A stretch of 64,000 nt of DNA from Liolophura sinensis. Taxonomy: Eukaryota; Mollusca; Polyplacophora; Chitonida; Chitonidae. The first letter of the stretch is position 1. Every line of letters starts with the position of its first letter. The stretch covers positions 26,695,764-26,759,763 of the forward strand of contig NC_088306.1 of assembly GCF_032854445.1 (NCBI RefSeq), in the 5' to 3' direction. The position numbers and the translations under genes were made by a program. Positions 11,721 through 23,951 of this stretch are shown here, in pieces. Under the pieces are notes generated by a model that saw nothing but the letters and a program-made list of their open reading frames with translations, ran no database searches and was not told the origin of the DNA.

Positions 11721-12469
11721 GGGAATGCTGCATATCTTGTGAACAGCAAATTCCCTTTCATACTGTAATCTATAATGTGTGTGGTATAAATCCATCTCCT
11801 CCAAGGAAATAAAAGAATGAAAGCACTGATCTTTAAAGAGTTTTCACATGTGTTTGCTTTTGTGATTTAACAAAGTGTTGTGCGCAGTCGTTTCTTCTGG
11901 AGACAATCTGTTCTAGCGAGAAGCGGAATCAAATATCACCACCAATATGTGCTACAGGCATTTTTCTCTTGATCTTCCACGCTTCAATAAATAATTACAT
12001 GTGAACTGAGACTATGTCTGGAAGCAACATTCTATATCGTGATCTATGAGAATAAACAAGTTGCGATCATTATCAAGGGCATATGAGATAAAAGCTAAAA
12101 AATTAAAATCAATGTTATTATCGTAGGGTAACTAATGTTCGAGCTATACATAATGATAGGCCTGCAGGGAGCATGTTCACAATAAATCTGACAATTTTCA
12201 TAACATAACTGTCAGTGTTCCATAAACAACATTGGTGTAATTAAGAAAGAAAATTTCCTCGCAAGTAGGATCTACAGAAGCATGTTGGTTTAACTGTGTA
12301 AAGCAAAAGTCGAAATTGTGACATAAACAAGTGGGCGTTTCGAGATATTGTACGAAATTTCGAGAAATTGTTCGGGTTTGTCATGCCAGATCAGTCTTTA
12401 GCGTATTCTTTGATCTAAACGTACAATTACATGTTTTTCACCCTCATATTACGACTACTCTGGGAACTA
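11721..12469. other. No feature seen
   Basis: Unrecognised AT-rich DNA up to an R-A fragment beside the scaffold gap. Confidence 0.4.
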
Positions 12470-12559
12470 AGAATATAATTAAAAACGTACAGCATATAGA
12501 GTAAAACCAAAGCAGCGCCGACTGTGCGATAACTGGTAAATTCCTACACATAACCGGTG
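12470..12559 (-). repeat. Dispersed repeat R-A cut by the scaffold gap
   Basis: Minus-strand R-A: ATAATTAAAAACGTACAGCA, GAGTAAAACCAAAGCAGCG, CTGTGCGATAACTGGTAAAT, then ACATAACCGGTG directly before the Ns. The repeat probably explains the assembly break. Confidence 0.7.
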
Positions 12560-12759
12560 NNNNNNNNNNNNNNNNNNNNNNNNNNNNNNNNNNNNNNNNN
12601 NNNNNNNNNNNNNNNNNNNNNNNNNNNNNNNNNNNNNNNNNNNNNNNNNNNNNNNNNNNNNNNNNNNNNNNNNNNNNNNNNNNNNNNNNNNNNNNNNNNN
12701 NNNNNNNNNNNNNNNNNNNNNNNNNNNNNNNNNNNNNNNNNNNNNNNNNNNNNNNNNNN
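12560..12759. other. Scaffold gap of 200 N
   Basis: Exactly 200 unknown bases, which looks like a fixed-size placeholder. Open frames spanning it are artefacts. Confidence 0.99.
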
Positions 12760-13684
12760 CTACAATGCCCGCGGAGTTCAATTCAGTATGATGTCATTAA
12801 CGTGTCTGGCCTTAATCAACGACCAAGAATGGCAACAGAGCAGTACAAAACGAATATCTTTGTTCTTCGTATCACAAATAGACACTTTCATAGAGCCCTA
12901 TAATATTTTCATATACAAAGATTACTATCATCTATTTGCCAAATGATATGCTTTACAAAGCTCAAGCAACTGGAGTTAGAAAAGAGTGAATGTATAAAAT
13001 ATTCAATTACCAATTAAAAGTCACTTTCGCGGTTGATGGCAGAAATTATCTACCTGCCCCAGGGGGCAAAGAAGTAAACGATATATTGCGTACACAAAAA
13101 GTACTCGTTAGGCGTTGTCGGTAGCCTAAGGCCTCTGTGTCCGTTCCCAACACATCATTGTCCTCGTTGACATCAGAGTTGCCATTCTAGGAGATGATTG
13201 CATGTTTATTACGCTGTGAAACGTGTACTTATGGCAGATAAGGTAAACTCAGAAACATAGTGTAAAACGTACCAGGAAGGTCCCTAATTCTAGACGAGAT
13301 GTAGAAATTATTTTAATTTCATGAATAAACATTGTATGTTTCTGAATTAGACTTATAACTTGATTTTGTGTCAACGCTGGTTGTTTGCATGTGTAGCTAG
13401 ATTGATGCATGTACATGTAGGAAAGTGACATGTTCGCATGGTACATAGATTTCCAGTGTGCTTAGGGTTTAAAGCTTAAGTATGTTTGACAACTTTAGTA
13501 TTGTGTGTACGACTTGAGGGCAGTAACTTCCTCACGCAGAGTGCAGGGCGAATTTCTGTTTGGGGTAACCCTTCTTTATTTGGTTCAAGCCAAATACCAT
13601 GCTATACTTGGTAATTAGTCCAACAAACCCATTCCGGGAGAAATAAGTTCTCTATTGCTTCGGAAATAGGTCAAGTGATGTATG
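12760..13684. other. No feature seen
   Basis: Unrecognised single-copy-looking DNA. Confidence 0.4.
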
Positions 13685-13840
13685 GTGCCTTGTAGGTGAG
13701 TTAATTTTCTCCTTATCTGAAAATAGTTTCCAATACAAAGTCTAATGTGAACTGTCGTGAACTGTCGTGCCTTGTAGGTGAGTTAATTTTCTCCCTTATC
13801 TGAAAATAGTTTCCAATACAAAGTCTAATGTGAACTGTCA
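13685..13840. repeat. 82-bp tandem duplication, two copies
   Basis: The unit starting GTGCCTTGTAGGTGAGTTAA at 13685 is repeated at 13767 with one inserted C and otherwise near identity, which implies a recent duplication. No coding content is seen. Confidence 0.9.
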
Positions 13841-14194
13841 ACTAAGCATGTGCCTCTTGTAAAAGGTAAATAAATAGGGTGGAAAGCCTACAGTCAGCAG
13901 ACTTAACATGCTGTCTCCCGACTGGACGGTCTTCGCTGTGTCTCTTCTGAAATCCGATTAATACCCAGATCAAGACTGGTACGAACTTGGAGTTTTTAAC
14001 GGGTATATGCAAAGAGCGCCCTTAACCTTCTCTAGCGTCAAGCCCTGAAGTCAGAAGTTATAAAAAGGCTGCCAAAGTTTGCAAAGTGATGTGTAATAAA
14101 TTGTAAGAAACTGGCAATAATTCCAATTTTTACTTAGTTTTGTTGGTGCTGTGGTGCTGGGGGCAAATAATAGAAAAAAAATTGTGGAGTCAAA

Positions 14195-14300
14195 ATAAAA
14201 CCCAAACTAAGGTATGTTAACAAGGGCTGCGTGTCACAGGTTACGTGTAACAAATTGCCAACTGTCACAATGTCGTTGTTTTCCTGGTTTAAAATTGTGA
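14195..14300 (+). repeat. Dispersed repeat R-A copy
   Basis: Shows AAATAAAACCCAAACTAAGG, ACAGGTTACGTGTAACAA, and TGCCAACTGTCACAATGTCG in R-A order. Confidence 0.65.
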
Positions 14301-14810
14301 ATGTTGCAATTCTTTCATAACGTATAATTTGTCACTATTTAGGCAATTTACATAGGAAACAAGTAGAATAAAAACCCTCACAAAATAAAAAAAATACTCA
14401 AACGAAGTTATACTTCCGTTGTAATAAATACTTGAAGGTCGCATTGTTCGGCTAACTGCATAGTAGAGATAATAGAGATGAATCCTTCGTCTGTTTTCCC
14501 CTCTTTTAGTGTCATGTAGTGTCAAAAGTAAAAAGCTTTAATGCTGTCCATATCATTCAAAAGAGTACATTGAAGGCCTACATTATCCTACTGTAACAAC
14601 TATAATTTCGTCACTCGCGCTAGGAATTTGGGTCGCAATTCACTTTATTTCAGGGAGATTAGCTGCTGCAGTTAATCATTGATGTTCTACTGTAAACTAC
14701 CAATTTGATTCGTCTTGAGGGACATGGCACTTATAATTATGTTGCATTACGCTTAAACCTGGTCTAGAGACTGTATACTCATCGTGATGAATCAGACAGC
14801 ACGTTAGACA
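14301..14810. other. No feature seen
   Basis: Unrecognised AT-rich DNA. Confidence 0.4.
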
Positions 14811-14814
14811 TATG

Positions 14815-15800
14815 AATAGTTGCAATCAAAGCGCAGCTGAGATAGTCTTTCATTATCGACAACTTTTATACAAGAGTTCTTTTAGCCCAGTCGCCCCATA
14901 TCCAACTGTCTGTAAAATCAATCATACTCACAACCAAAATTGCCATTAGTCACGTGACAGCTCTACAGAACATGTTAAAATTCCATATTTTTGGAAATAC
15001 AATGTGGAACACTTTTTCTAATTTATAATGTTAAAGTCCATAAGCCTTCTTTCGACTTATATTTAAACCCTGTTTCTGACACAGCCATATTTGACACATT
15101 TTACGATGATAAATAAATTTATTTTATGTCTTTTAAATATAAGATATATCTCACAGCAGTGTGGTTTAATAGTTATTAGGAATTTCAGTAAAAAAAAACA
15201 GTGTACTCTATTCGCTGAGACAGTAGTGTAACTGTTCTACTGCGTGGTTGTTTGCTCTGACAGCATGTTGGCGCCGTTATTGTAAACCAAATTACTCTCC
15301 ACGCCCATTGCCCAGCATTGTTTTTGAATGATAATGACGTCACCGAGGCAAAGAGTTTTTCCTGCTGAAACCATGCTTCTGGACTTTAACCGTATAAAGT
15401 ATTCCAGCTGCATTTTCCTTGCAATAATATAGACCTACAACATATCAACGTGTATAGCTTGTGTTTTTACATGTCACTAAAGAAAAACAATTTTGGTAGC
15501 GAGTATGACTGATTTTACAGGAAAGCTGAATATAGCGACTGGCTAAAAGAGATGTACTATGGTATGGAACACTGCTTAAGTCATTCGCCTAGAACATAAC
15601 CTGCGTCTTTCCATCACTGAAAACTGGTCACTTCTTCTCTTCGCATGATTCTGTCCTATTTCGTACTTTATATACTTTGTTAGTTCTTTGGTGGTTTGTG
15701 TTCAACGTCTGTCTGGAAATTGGCTTTGCGATGATTGACCCGGAAGTCCATATTGGTTGACGTCCGGTATAAAACAACTGTGCGTACGGACGCATAGATT
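14815..15800 (+). repeat. Dispersed repeat R-B split by a DNA transposon
   Basis: The 5' third of R-B (GCAATCAAAGCGCAGCTGAG, ATCGACAACTTTTATAC) runs to about 14872. The rest resumes at about 15557 with TGGTATGGAACACTGC, TCATTCGCCTAGAACATAAC, TTTCGTACTTTATATAC, and TTGGTTGACGTCCGGTATAA. The two parts join smoothly when 14878-15550 is removed. Confidence 0.75.
14878..15550. mobile_element. Non-autonomous DNA transposon with long terminal inverted repeats
   Basis: The outer ends read TCTTTTAGCCCAGTCGC (14878-14894) and, inverted, TCTTTTAGCCAGTCGC (15550-15535). The match continues inward for about 80 bases with few differences: a CTGTAAAATCARTCATACTC block, ACCAAAATTG, and TAGTCAC/TAGTGAC. The roughly 670-bp element has no transposase. 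It interrupts an R-B copy, so it is younger than that copy. The TSD is unclear (a 3-bp TAC is possible) and the superfamily is not known. Confidence 0.75.
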
Positions 15801-17287
15801 CATGCATAAAGCAGCAGTCGACAGTTTTCAGTGATATTCGCCATGAATAATCTAGGAGGATGAATGAAATCGATAAAATTTGACGATAATAAGATAGGTA
15901 TGTCAGTTGACCTTTGATTGCAACTGATCACATAGCCAACGTGGCGATTTAATCCAATTCGGTGAATGTCATGTTTTTTTTCTTGAGGCTCTGTCCATAA
16001 ATACTTACATGGATGAAGTACTCATTGTAAAAACTTCATAAATGTTTTGATTTAGTAATTCTTTAAATAATAAGCAGATACAATTAGTAGTCACTACTTA
16101 GAGAAATATCAAAATGTTTTAAGTCTAGCAATGTATTACTCCACAAATGACGGTGTCATGCGAGGTCAGAATTACTGCGGAACTGAAAATAAACCGTTTC
16201 TCATTTGGCTTTTTGTTTGTTTTCTTGCGCAGCTTTTGCATGTTTTTGAAGACACAACTTGTTTATAGGTGTAGCCATTCCAAGGATATACTGTGGAAGC
16301 AAAGCCTTGGGGTTGGCCAAACAGTCTGCGAGTTATGTGTCGTACATTCTTATCTATACAATTATGTAGACATGTTAAATTAGGATATTACAATTTATGG
16401 TCAGCTCTAACAAACTTAGCAAAACATGAAAGGGACATCTCGCTAGTTTGTATATTGGCATCACTTACTGTCCCGTTAAATTTATCCACGCGATCAGATT
16501 ACCGAGCCTGGTCTGTGCAATAACACGCACAAAGAAACATATTCAAGCCAACCTGAACCAATAGAAAGGTATCCGTTTCCAGTATGTGGCACAATTAGCA
16601 GTTGGCGGTGCTCTCTAGTTTATCACCCTGTATAAAATATGTATTCCATTTGCCACATATACTCAATAACGCACCTAAATTCAGTGGACTCCTCCACCTC
16701 CAATAACGGTCACCGAAGCAAGAGAGAAAAAAATTTTGGGCAACAAATAAAAGGATTAGTGTGAGAAAGTACTTTCCGAAAGGAATCGAGGCACGTCTTG
16801 GCTTTTGGTGACCTTAGTCTGGACTACATCAGTGTAGAATATTCTCGCATTAGCAACCATAATAAGGGAGATTTGAGTTGGAAATCATTTGTCGTCAAGA
16901 GTAAAATGATTGTGTCATGTGACGTTTGACGAGTGTTAAGCAACCTTTGTTGAAAGTGACTTACTGATGACCTCTCTCACCTTCACCCACAGGCATAAAT
17001 GACATCTCTTTCCTTTAGAAACTTCTCAAGTTCACAAACATTCAGCTTCTTAATTTTCCCTATAATTAGTCCATTTTAAATTAGCTTGTGGTGTTTTTTC
17101 TGACGTTCGTATTTTAGTGAAGGTGATGAAAGTAGTTGCCTACATTTTTGATAGGTCACCTGACACAAGAGGACTTTTTTCTACCTTGAACAATAAAAGA
17201 GTTCGAACTCGAAACTCCCCTATCGGATTTGCTGGATGTCAACTTCACGGTAGTGGCTTCATAAGTAATGCTTTTTGGTCACGCCAA
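15801..17287. other. No feature seen
   Basis: Unrecognised. Two overlapping short frames at 16147-16523 have no features of a gene. Confidence 0.4.
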
Positions 17288-17407
17288 GGCCCAGTTTCAC
17301 ACAGATGTCTTACATGTACGATAATTGCACATATTAGACAATGGTAAGGCAATAATGACGTACAAATAATCGTACTAGAAATGTACGCAGTTTTGTGAAA
17401 CTGGGCC
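17288..17407. mobile_element. Small MITE-like inverted repeat
   Basis: 120 bp bounded by GGCCCAGTTTCAC (17288-17300) and its exact inverse GTGAAACTGGGCC (17395-17407). The arms continue as imperfect inverted copies around ACATGTACGATAATTGCAC. It has no coding capacity, and no TSD is evident. Confidence 0.7.
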
Positions 17408-18979
17408 CTGATCCGTAGAACACTCTCCGAGTCTGTCCACAACACGATATAGGAATAAAACTAAATATAACAACTTTACAGCATAGATATCAGAGTTAAA
17501 GCAGTGACGACAGCTGCTAAATTTTCGCACATATTACCGGTGAAATTGGACCGCTTGTCATTTCAGCTTCTTTTCGTGAAAATGCTTAACTTGTAGCAAA
17601 TAATACGCTTAGGGCACCATGACTTAAGCAGATTTCGGTTCACTAGACCTCACCGGTCTAGAATTACGCAAAATGCTTTATGGTCATGACATTTAATATA
17701 CATCGCAATAAAACAGTGCAAAGAGACAAGCTATTCCTGGATTCTGCTGGTGGACTAAGCATTACCGAGGCCTAGTCGCTTTGCATCCTGTTCAACGTTA
17801 TTGTACGTTAGCTGTGATGACAAGAATTCATTTTCAGTATTTTTAGTCCAGTGACTTTTACTAAATTCTGCTTAAAGGATTAGTGTTTAGATTCATTATT
17901 TATTCATAATAAACTACTACTGTATATATTATTAAATTGAGTGTAAAAATATTGAAAAAAGGTACATTAATCTGAGTAATATGGCGCTTAAAGTCACTAG
18001 ATAATGAGGCTGGTCTTACGCATTTTTTTCCGCCAACACTAGGCAGTCTGCGGCGAATTATGTCATGCAAGTCCAATCTTTATGAACTGTCAGAGCTTCG
18101 CCTTTAGTTCAGTGTTAAACAATTCTACAAGAGTGAAAACAACCATATCGCACTCTCCCGCGAAATGGTTTGCTCTTTACTGCATGCATGTACATTGGTA
18201 AAAACAGATCGTCGAAGAACCCTTTTCCAGTTAGGATTTGGCCCTCAGCAAGGCGTGAAGATACAGCACAAGAAGAAAGGATTTTGTACACACCGAAAAC
18301 AACCGTGTCTGCCGCGCCATTTTACAGCTGAAAGCTGCAACGGAAATACAGCTGAATTTCCACAACATCACCCGCACATGTATACTTATAAAATACTATT
18401 AATCGAACTGAAAACTGATAAATAGTTAATCTCTATTCACTCTATCGCCAACTTCCACATCCTATATATATTAATATTGCACACGACTCTATTCGGAATG
18501 CCGACAATATTCCTGTAGTTATCATCGTATACAGGTATGAATTTAGAATCCCTCCGGAATAGAATAATATTTATAGTGAACCGGACAGAAGGTAAGAATA
18601 GTAAACAAATATTAAATCTTAAAATAAACACAGAAAATGTACAGTGTAGCACAGGTTAAGGCTACAGTTTACCAGTCCGTCTTGCCAGTGCGGTTAGAAA
18701 TGCCTGGACAATTGATACGACAGTATATTTGCTTCTGTGAATCTCGAAATCTCGAAAATCTCGTTCTGATATGAATTTCCAGGTTATTTAGACCAATCCG
18801 ACTTGGCTTGGCCATCTGTGACGTCATCCGCTGAGCCGCTCAGCCAGATGAAGATCGGCTAGAGCAGTAAATCTATTGTTTTGGGTGAATTTAAAGACAT
18901 TATTACGTTTCTCAGAAGCCCTTCCGGTAACATACTATATAAACAGGTTATAGCCGTTATAATTAGGGCCAGTAGTGAA
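17408..18979. other. No feature seen
   Basis: Unrecognised. A CCAGTGACTTTTACTAAATT stretch near 17850 resembles the 5' part of R-A but is too short to call. Confidence 0.35.
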
Positions 18980-19180
18980 GTCTGGACCCTAATCCTTTAA
19001 GCCTTTCTGCTAGTGGGCGTGTAATTTGCTAATATTTAAGTATTTATATGAACAGTTAGAATAAAACCCAAACTGAGGGTAATTGACAAGAGGGCTTATT
19101 TCACCTGCTATGTGTTATAAGTTGCCAGATGTCACATGGTCGTTGCACTAGTTTTACTCTCTGTGCTGTATGTCTATTGG
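18980..19180 (+). repeat. Dispersed repeat R-A copy
   Basis: Contains GGGCGTGTAATTTGCTAATA, GAATAAAACCCAAACTGAGG, GACAAGAGGGCTTATTTCAC, CAGATGTCACATGGTCG, and TTTTACTCTCTGTGCTGTA in R-A order. Confidence 0.75.
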
Positions 19181-19268
19181 ATAGGAGCACAACGGACCGA
19201 GTTAGGTTGTAGATGATCTAAACGTTATTAATGAGTGTTCCTGAACGAAGACCAGACTTTCGTTCACT

Positions 19269-19446
19269 TGTTGTATTGATTTTTTTTTTTTTTTTTTTTG
19301 ATTGGTGTTTTACGCCGTACTCAAGAATATTTCACTTATACGACGGCGGCCAGCATTATGGTGGGTGGAAACCGGGCACAGCCCGGCGGAAACCCACGAC
19401 CATCCGCAGGTTGCTGTCAGACCTTCCCACTTACGTGTTGTATTGA
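19269..19446 (-). mobile_element. SINE1, 5'-truncated, with 11-bp TSD
   Basis: Minus-strand copy of a tRNA-derived SINE that has lost the tRNA head: poly-T (19280-19299, the RNA tail), terminal hairpin with ACGCCGT/ACGGCG arms, then the CAGCATTATGGTGGGTGGAA body. The insertion (19280-19435) is flanked by perfect TGTTGTATTGA duplications at 19269-19279 and 19436-19446, showing target-primed integration and early stop of reverse transcription. Confidence 0.88.
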
Positions 19447-19659
19447 ACGAAGATGAACGGTATAGATGTGATTTTTGGTATATACAGTAAACAGCAATAT
19501 TAACTGATGTGGTCATATATACGCAATCATTGGGCGTAGTGCTGAAATTATTAATACTTGTTGAAATGACGAATGGTTAATAAACTGGAAAGCCTCAGGT
19601 AAATCAGGATAGAGCTTTCCAACGTGTTGTATAGACTAACTGGCGGAAACAAGAAGTCT

Positions 19660-19830
19660 TTCGACCGCTTCAATGGCCTAATGGCCTAGTGTCTAGGGCG
19701 CCCGCCTCGTAGCGAGAGACCTAAGATGAATCCCGGCTCAGGTCAAACCAAAAAACTTACAAAATGGTACTGGTTGTTGCCTTGCTTGGCACTCCGTACT
19801 GATATGTTTGAGTAACACCTGTGTGCTAAC
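19660..19830 (+). mobile_element. tRNA-like SINE (third type), probable
   Basis: The head ATGGCCTAGTGTCTAGGGCG, an anticodon-arm-like CCGCCTCGTAGCG, and a B-box-like GATGAATCCCGGCT are followed by a body with TTGCCTTGCTTGGCACTCCG. The intron-like spacing and poor B box argue against a working tRNA gene. TSD and tail were not found. Confidence 0.5.
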
Positions 19831-20501
19831 CGTTATTTATTGGTTGTCAAGGAAACCCCAAACTGATATGATGTTGAAATGAGACGTTTTGATCAAAAAT
19901 GCAAATGAACAGCTCTTTGCTTTACATGCTTAAATGCGACAATAGGGTATTTTGAGCGTTTTTACGCCAGTGACGTCTACTATATTGCTATTAAAATCGC
20001 TACAATTTTGATGACATAAACCATAATCTACTCAATCCAAACGGTTGGGACTGTGCATGCAAAAAACAACAAAAAAAAAAACTAGAGGTCGGCCTTCATC
20101 AGATGTTGTATAACCATCCTATCGTCACACTGAATGCTCTGATCTAACTTTGGGAAGAGTAAGATACTGTTGAGTTGATTCTCGGACGGTGAAATGTGTT
20201 AGCATCTCACCTGTGGACCTAGACTGTTATTTACCAAAGTAACGACGTAAGCTATTCCGTTTGAACTATATAATGAACTGTTGTATAGCAAATCGGAGAT
20301 TTTCGCGTCAGTTGCTCTTAATATTTGACTTTCTCTGAATACGTTTACTCCCAACCATCTTAACTGGCACCACATCTGCTGTGACCTTACCAGAGACTAA
20401 ATTAAAAAAGCAGCTGATGGAATAACCATGTTATTATCATGTTCAAGTTTGATATAAATAATGGTGAACATGTATACTGATTTATGCATGTATTCCAGTT
20501 C
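19831..20501. other. No gene; short R-A-like piece near 19955-20000
   Basis: GCCAGTGACGTCTACTATAT followed by TTGCTATTAAAATCGC resembles the 5' part of R-A. The rest is unrecognised. Confidence 0.4.
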
Positions 20502-20831
20502 TTATTTGTATTTATCTAATACCATATCCGGAAAACTTTTGACTCCTTTGATGGCAACCGAGTTCACTAGTGGAGGAAATGGGACGTAGCCACCGCCCTT
20601 TGCTGGGTAACAGACAAACTCTTTATTTACTGCCGCACAGGAAAAAACAATATCTGGATTAGACAGTTTGATATAGGCTGCAGCAGTACACAGCACATAC
20701 ACAAACACAGCTATGTTCGTAACTTTTAGCACATGCGTGGTGCCGCCTCGTTGACAAATATTACACAAGGTTATCCATCCTTCGCAGGGACACATTATCT
20801 GGATAAAATGCAAAATGAAACAGGCATCCAT
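20502..20831 (-). CDS. Unassigned ORF, 109 codons, weak
   Basis: An ATG-started minus-strand frame with a hydrophobic stretch (VTNIAVFVYVLCTAAAYI) and a Gly/Pro-rich C-terminus (YPAKGGGYVPFPPLVNS). Its first codons sit beside a SINE fragment. No family is recognised and no splice sites are convincing. It may be a decayed exon or chance. Confidence 0.15.
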   Translation of the reverse strand: MDACFILHFIQIMCPCEGWITLCNICQRGGTTHVLKVTNIAVFVYVLCTAAAYIKLSNPDIVFSCAAVNKEFVCYPAKGGGYVPFPPLVNSVAIKGVKSFPDMVLDKYK

Positions 20832-20839
20832 AGCGTTTT

Positions 20840-20935
20840 AGGTTTCCTCCCATCATAATGCTTGCCTCCGTCGTATAAGTGAAGTATTCCTGAGTACGGA
20901 GTAAAACACCAATCAAATAAGTAAATAAAAAAGAC
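20840..20935 (+). mobile_element. SINE1 3' fragment with compensated hairpin
   Basis: Body end (CCTCCCATCATAATGC), hairpin arms CTCCGT (20866-20871) and ACGGAG (20896-20901), then AAAACACCAATCAAATAAG. Both arms differ from the usual CGCCGT/ACGGCG, yet they still pair. Confidence 0.85.
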
Positions 20936-22498
20936 GTAATATTTCCCTTGACAGAAAATTTGTAATGAACCGAAGAGCCAGAGTTCATCGCTCTCTAATT
21001 ACATGTAGTAATAGCTTTTCTAGTCTCATGAACATAATAAATCTCTCTAACTTTTCGTCTTTTCTCTAAAATTGTACGTAGTACAATCGTGGGAAAGATT
21101 TTATACTGAAAGTTTCGAACGCCCTCAAACAAGATTTCATGTTCACAGCTAGGTGCAATCTGATTAACAAATACGCGGTTAACAAATACTACACCACCAT
21201 GGGTTGACAGTGCGCTTACCAGGTCATGGTGACATTTGCTACAGATAGCGCCACATTGCCTGAAGTAATTCTATTTACAAGGGATAAGTTTCACCTCTCA
21301 ATGATCAACCGCTACCGGCGGTAATGACAGTTTCCATTATCACGCCGATGATAAATCCTATACTCCTGTCTGGTGTGTGCAGAAAATGACCTGGACTCCA
21401 AACAGAATTCATCTGCAGGCGTTAACTTGTTCCGAGCTCTGTGATTATTCAAGTAGTTTGCCAGTCCTTATTGGCAACTCAGACGAAGGGCGTAATGGCA
21501 CATGTACGATAACTGTGAATAAATAAAGTTCAAGGAAATTGTGTGACAACTGATGTTATTTTTTCTTAAATGACTTTTACTGCAGTCTTTAGCATTGTTT
21601 GCGTGACATCCACAAATATACCTGTCTAAATATACAACCAAGAACGAGTTCACCACGCCGAGTTTCTGACAATAAGTATAACCATATAAAGCGTCCATGA
21701 TGCATGATATCAACCAGACAGACCCTATGACCATTGGTAAAGACGGGGAAAATGTTTTTATTCTTTTAAGGTTAAAAGAAACGTTTTTTCATCTCACGTT
21801 ATTACAGACTTGTCAAATAGACTTGAAGGGACAAATTTAGTACAACCGTATGGTGTTTACATTCATTCGACTTTAAATAAAAGCTACATGTTACAAAATT
21901 CAGGTTCCCCAATTTGCATTCATCGCTTTAAAATCGATAAGTAGAAACGACATAAGCCAGCGTGCGAACTCAGTTTGAGTTCATTTCAAATGTGTCGCCG
22001 TATCCAGTTGCAGTGTTATTAAAATCTGTTAGTTAATCCAAAACTTCAAGTCCAAAATTTTACAGTTCTCGTCAGCTTCAAAATGCAGCATTTCTGATCT
22101 TCAGAGTCAAAAAGATGTCCCTGCGGTTCGGAGATGTCATCGTGTTCATAAAATTTACAATGTTCCTAATATTATTCAGTCCCAACAGAGGCCGATTAAA
22201 AATACATTGTCAGCTCAGTTTGCTTAAGTCAATTTCTGATGTCCAGATGTACGTGCGGACCGCCAGCAGAGCATTAGCTCTATGAAGGCAAGAGTGCTTC
22301 TGGCCGATATAACTTTATAACCATCTGAAGGGTAAGTCACACCAGAGTTTTGACTACAAAGGATCCACGACAGCCTTGAGCAGTGTGTTGACCATCTTGA
22401 TGCTAGTTGTATTAAGATCTATATTGAAGGTTTTCAGACTCCGTTCGACTTTATATCATTTAGTTTCTTTTACCATGGACAATTCAATTATGGATTGA
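20936..22498. other. No feature seen
   Basis: Unrecognised DNA without domain-bearing frames. Confidence 0.4.
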
Positions 22499-22750
22499 GA
22501 GGGAGCTCCGTGGCCGATGTGTGGTTAACGTGCCAAGACCCAGGAGACTCTCACCAATGCGGTCCCAGTGAGTTCAAGCCCAGCTCATGCTGCTTTCCTC
22601 TAGAGCCGTACGTGGGAATATCTGGCAACAACTTGAAGGTGAGTTTTCTAGGGCTCTGCCTGTTTTCCTTCCACTATAATTCTTGTCGCCGTCGTATAAG
22701 TGAAATATTCCCGAGTACGGTATAAAACGCCAATGAAATAAAATAAATAT
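22499..22750 (+). mobile_element. SINE1, near full length, diverged
   Basis: The tRNA-like head is decayed (GGGAGCTCCGTGGCC, then GTGGTTAACG), but CTCTCACCAATGCGGTCCCA and the B box region GAGTTCAAGCCCAGCTCATG are clear. Body and tail follow, with hairpin arms CGCCGT/ACGGTA (two pairs lost) and an AAATAAAATAAAT tail. Confidence 0.85.
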
Positions 22751-22959
22751 TTCACTTATGAGCCAGCATTCAGGTGTTGAAGGGACGAACAATCCATACA
22801 TAGCCAAGTGAAAATCCACTTACCTTCGGCAATTACGTTGAATGCATATTGACGTAAAGGCGCTGCCCGAGTTAATTCGTATTTAAGGACGTGTCGCTTT
22901 GTATTGTTTTGATGTTACTGTATATTAAACGTGGTATATTAAACGTGGTGACAACAGTA

Positions 22960-23112
22960 TTTTGAGAATTTCTAGGCCAGTGACGTCTGATAAATTGCAA
23001 TTAAGACTGCATTTTTTAACCTAATTCTGTTTAGGCCATGGTGCTCGGGGGAGTGTAATTTGCTACTATTTCAGCATTTACATGTGAACATTTGCCATAT
23101 ATAACTCTGTCG
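22960..23112 (+). repeat. Dispersed repeat R-A, 5' part
   Basis: TTCTAGGCCAGTGACGTCTG, AAATTGCAATTAAGACTGCA, GGAGTGTAATTTGCTACTAT, CATTTACATGTGAACA: the same order as at 45395-45530. Confidence 0.75.
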
Positions 23113-23951
23113 TCGGTGCTCTGGTTTCTACGACCTGTCCACCCAGGTTTAGACAAGAGTTGGAAGTCCTCAATGAAAAAAACAACAGTCCTCCCTATGA
23201 CATAGACACCAACAATATAAGCGTACTTCCTTGGTCCAATTTATGCAACAGTTTACTGAACAGGTCCTACTTTTTGTCTTTACCCCCATCGCGGTCACCT
23301 TGAGTGACAGTAACAGCCAATCTGTGCACATTGCCACGATCGGCGCCATATAATGTAGTCAAATGACAACATGTCAACAAGTACTTGGGATCAAGAGATA
23401 GATTTGTTTCAAGAAACTAAAACAGGCGCAGTTGTTATCCGGCTATAAGAGCCCCTTGAGAAACAGCTGAGGCGCAGAAGCGGTGATTGACTTTTCAGTG
23501 ATCTCCATCGTTATATGCTTCTGCCGTTGTGTATTCTGGCCAATTTCTGGGTCTCTGCTCACAAATTCCGAACGACTGACTGATTATGGTTAGCACACTG
23601 GCCATATATCTGCCATATCTTGGGGAGAGCATGGTTAAGTCGCCAAGCAGTGAAAAAACGTATAATATAAAAATATCGACGTACATGTTTAAAACCAGAT
23701 AAAATATAACACATACTTGAAACCCACACTATTTTTATAATGTATAACTTAGAAAATCGTGTATGTATAAAGAAAAAACTTTATTTCCCGACATAAGGCA
23801 AGACCTCTAAAATATATAATTACAGCATCTTCAGCAATGAGGTCCAGCAAATCGAATATTGAGTCGACTGTGCAGAAGCTATCACGATCATAAGCCAAGT
23901 TATCACAGCCAACGAGGATATCTTTGATGTACGTGTCATCACAAGGGACAC
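23113..23951. other. No feature seen
   Basis: Unrecognised DNA. Confidence 0.4.

Noticed and set aside
12479-12946. Open frames across the N gap
   Set aside because: Artefacts of translating unknown bases.
19670-19740. tRNA gene
   Set aside because: A-box-like and B-box-like blocks exist, but the fold is poor and a SINE body follows.
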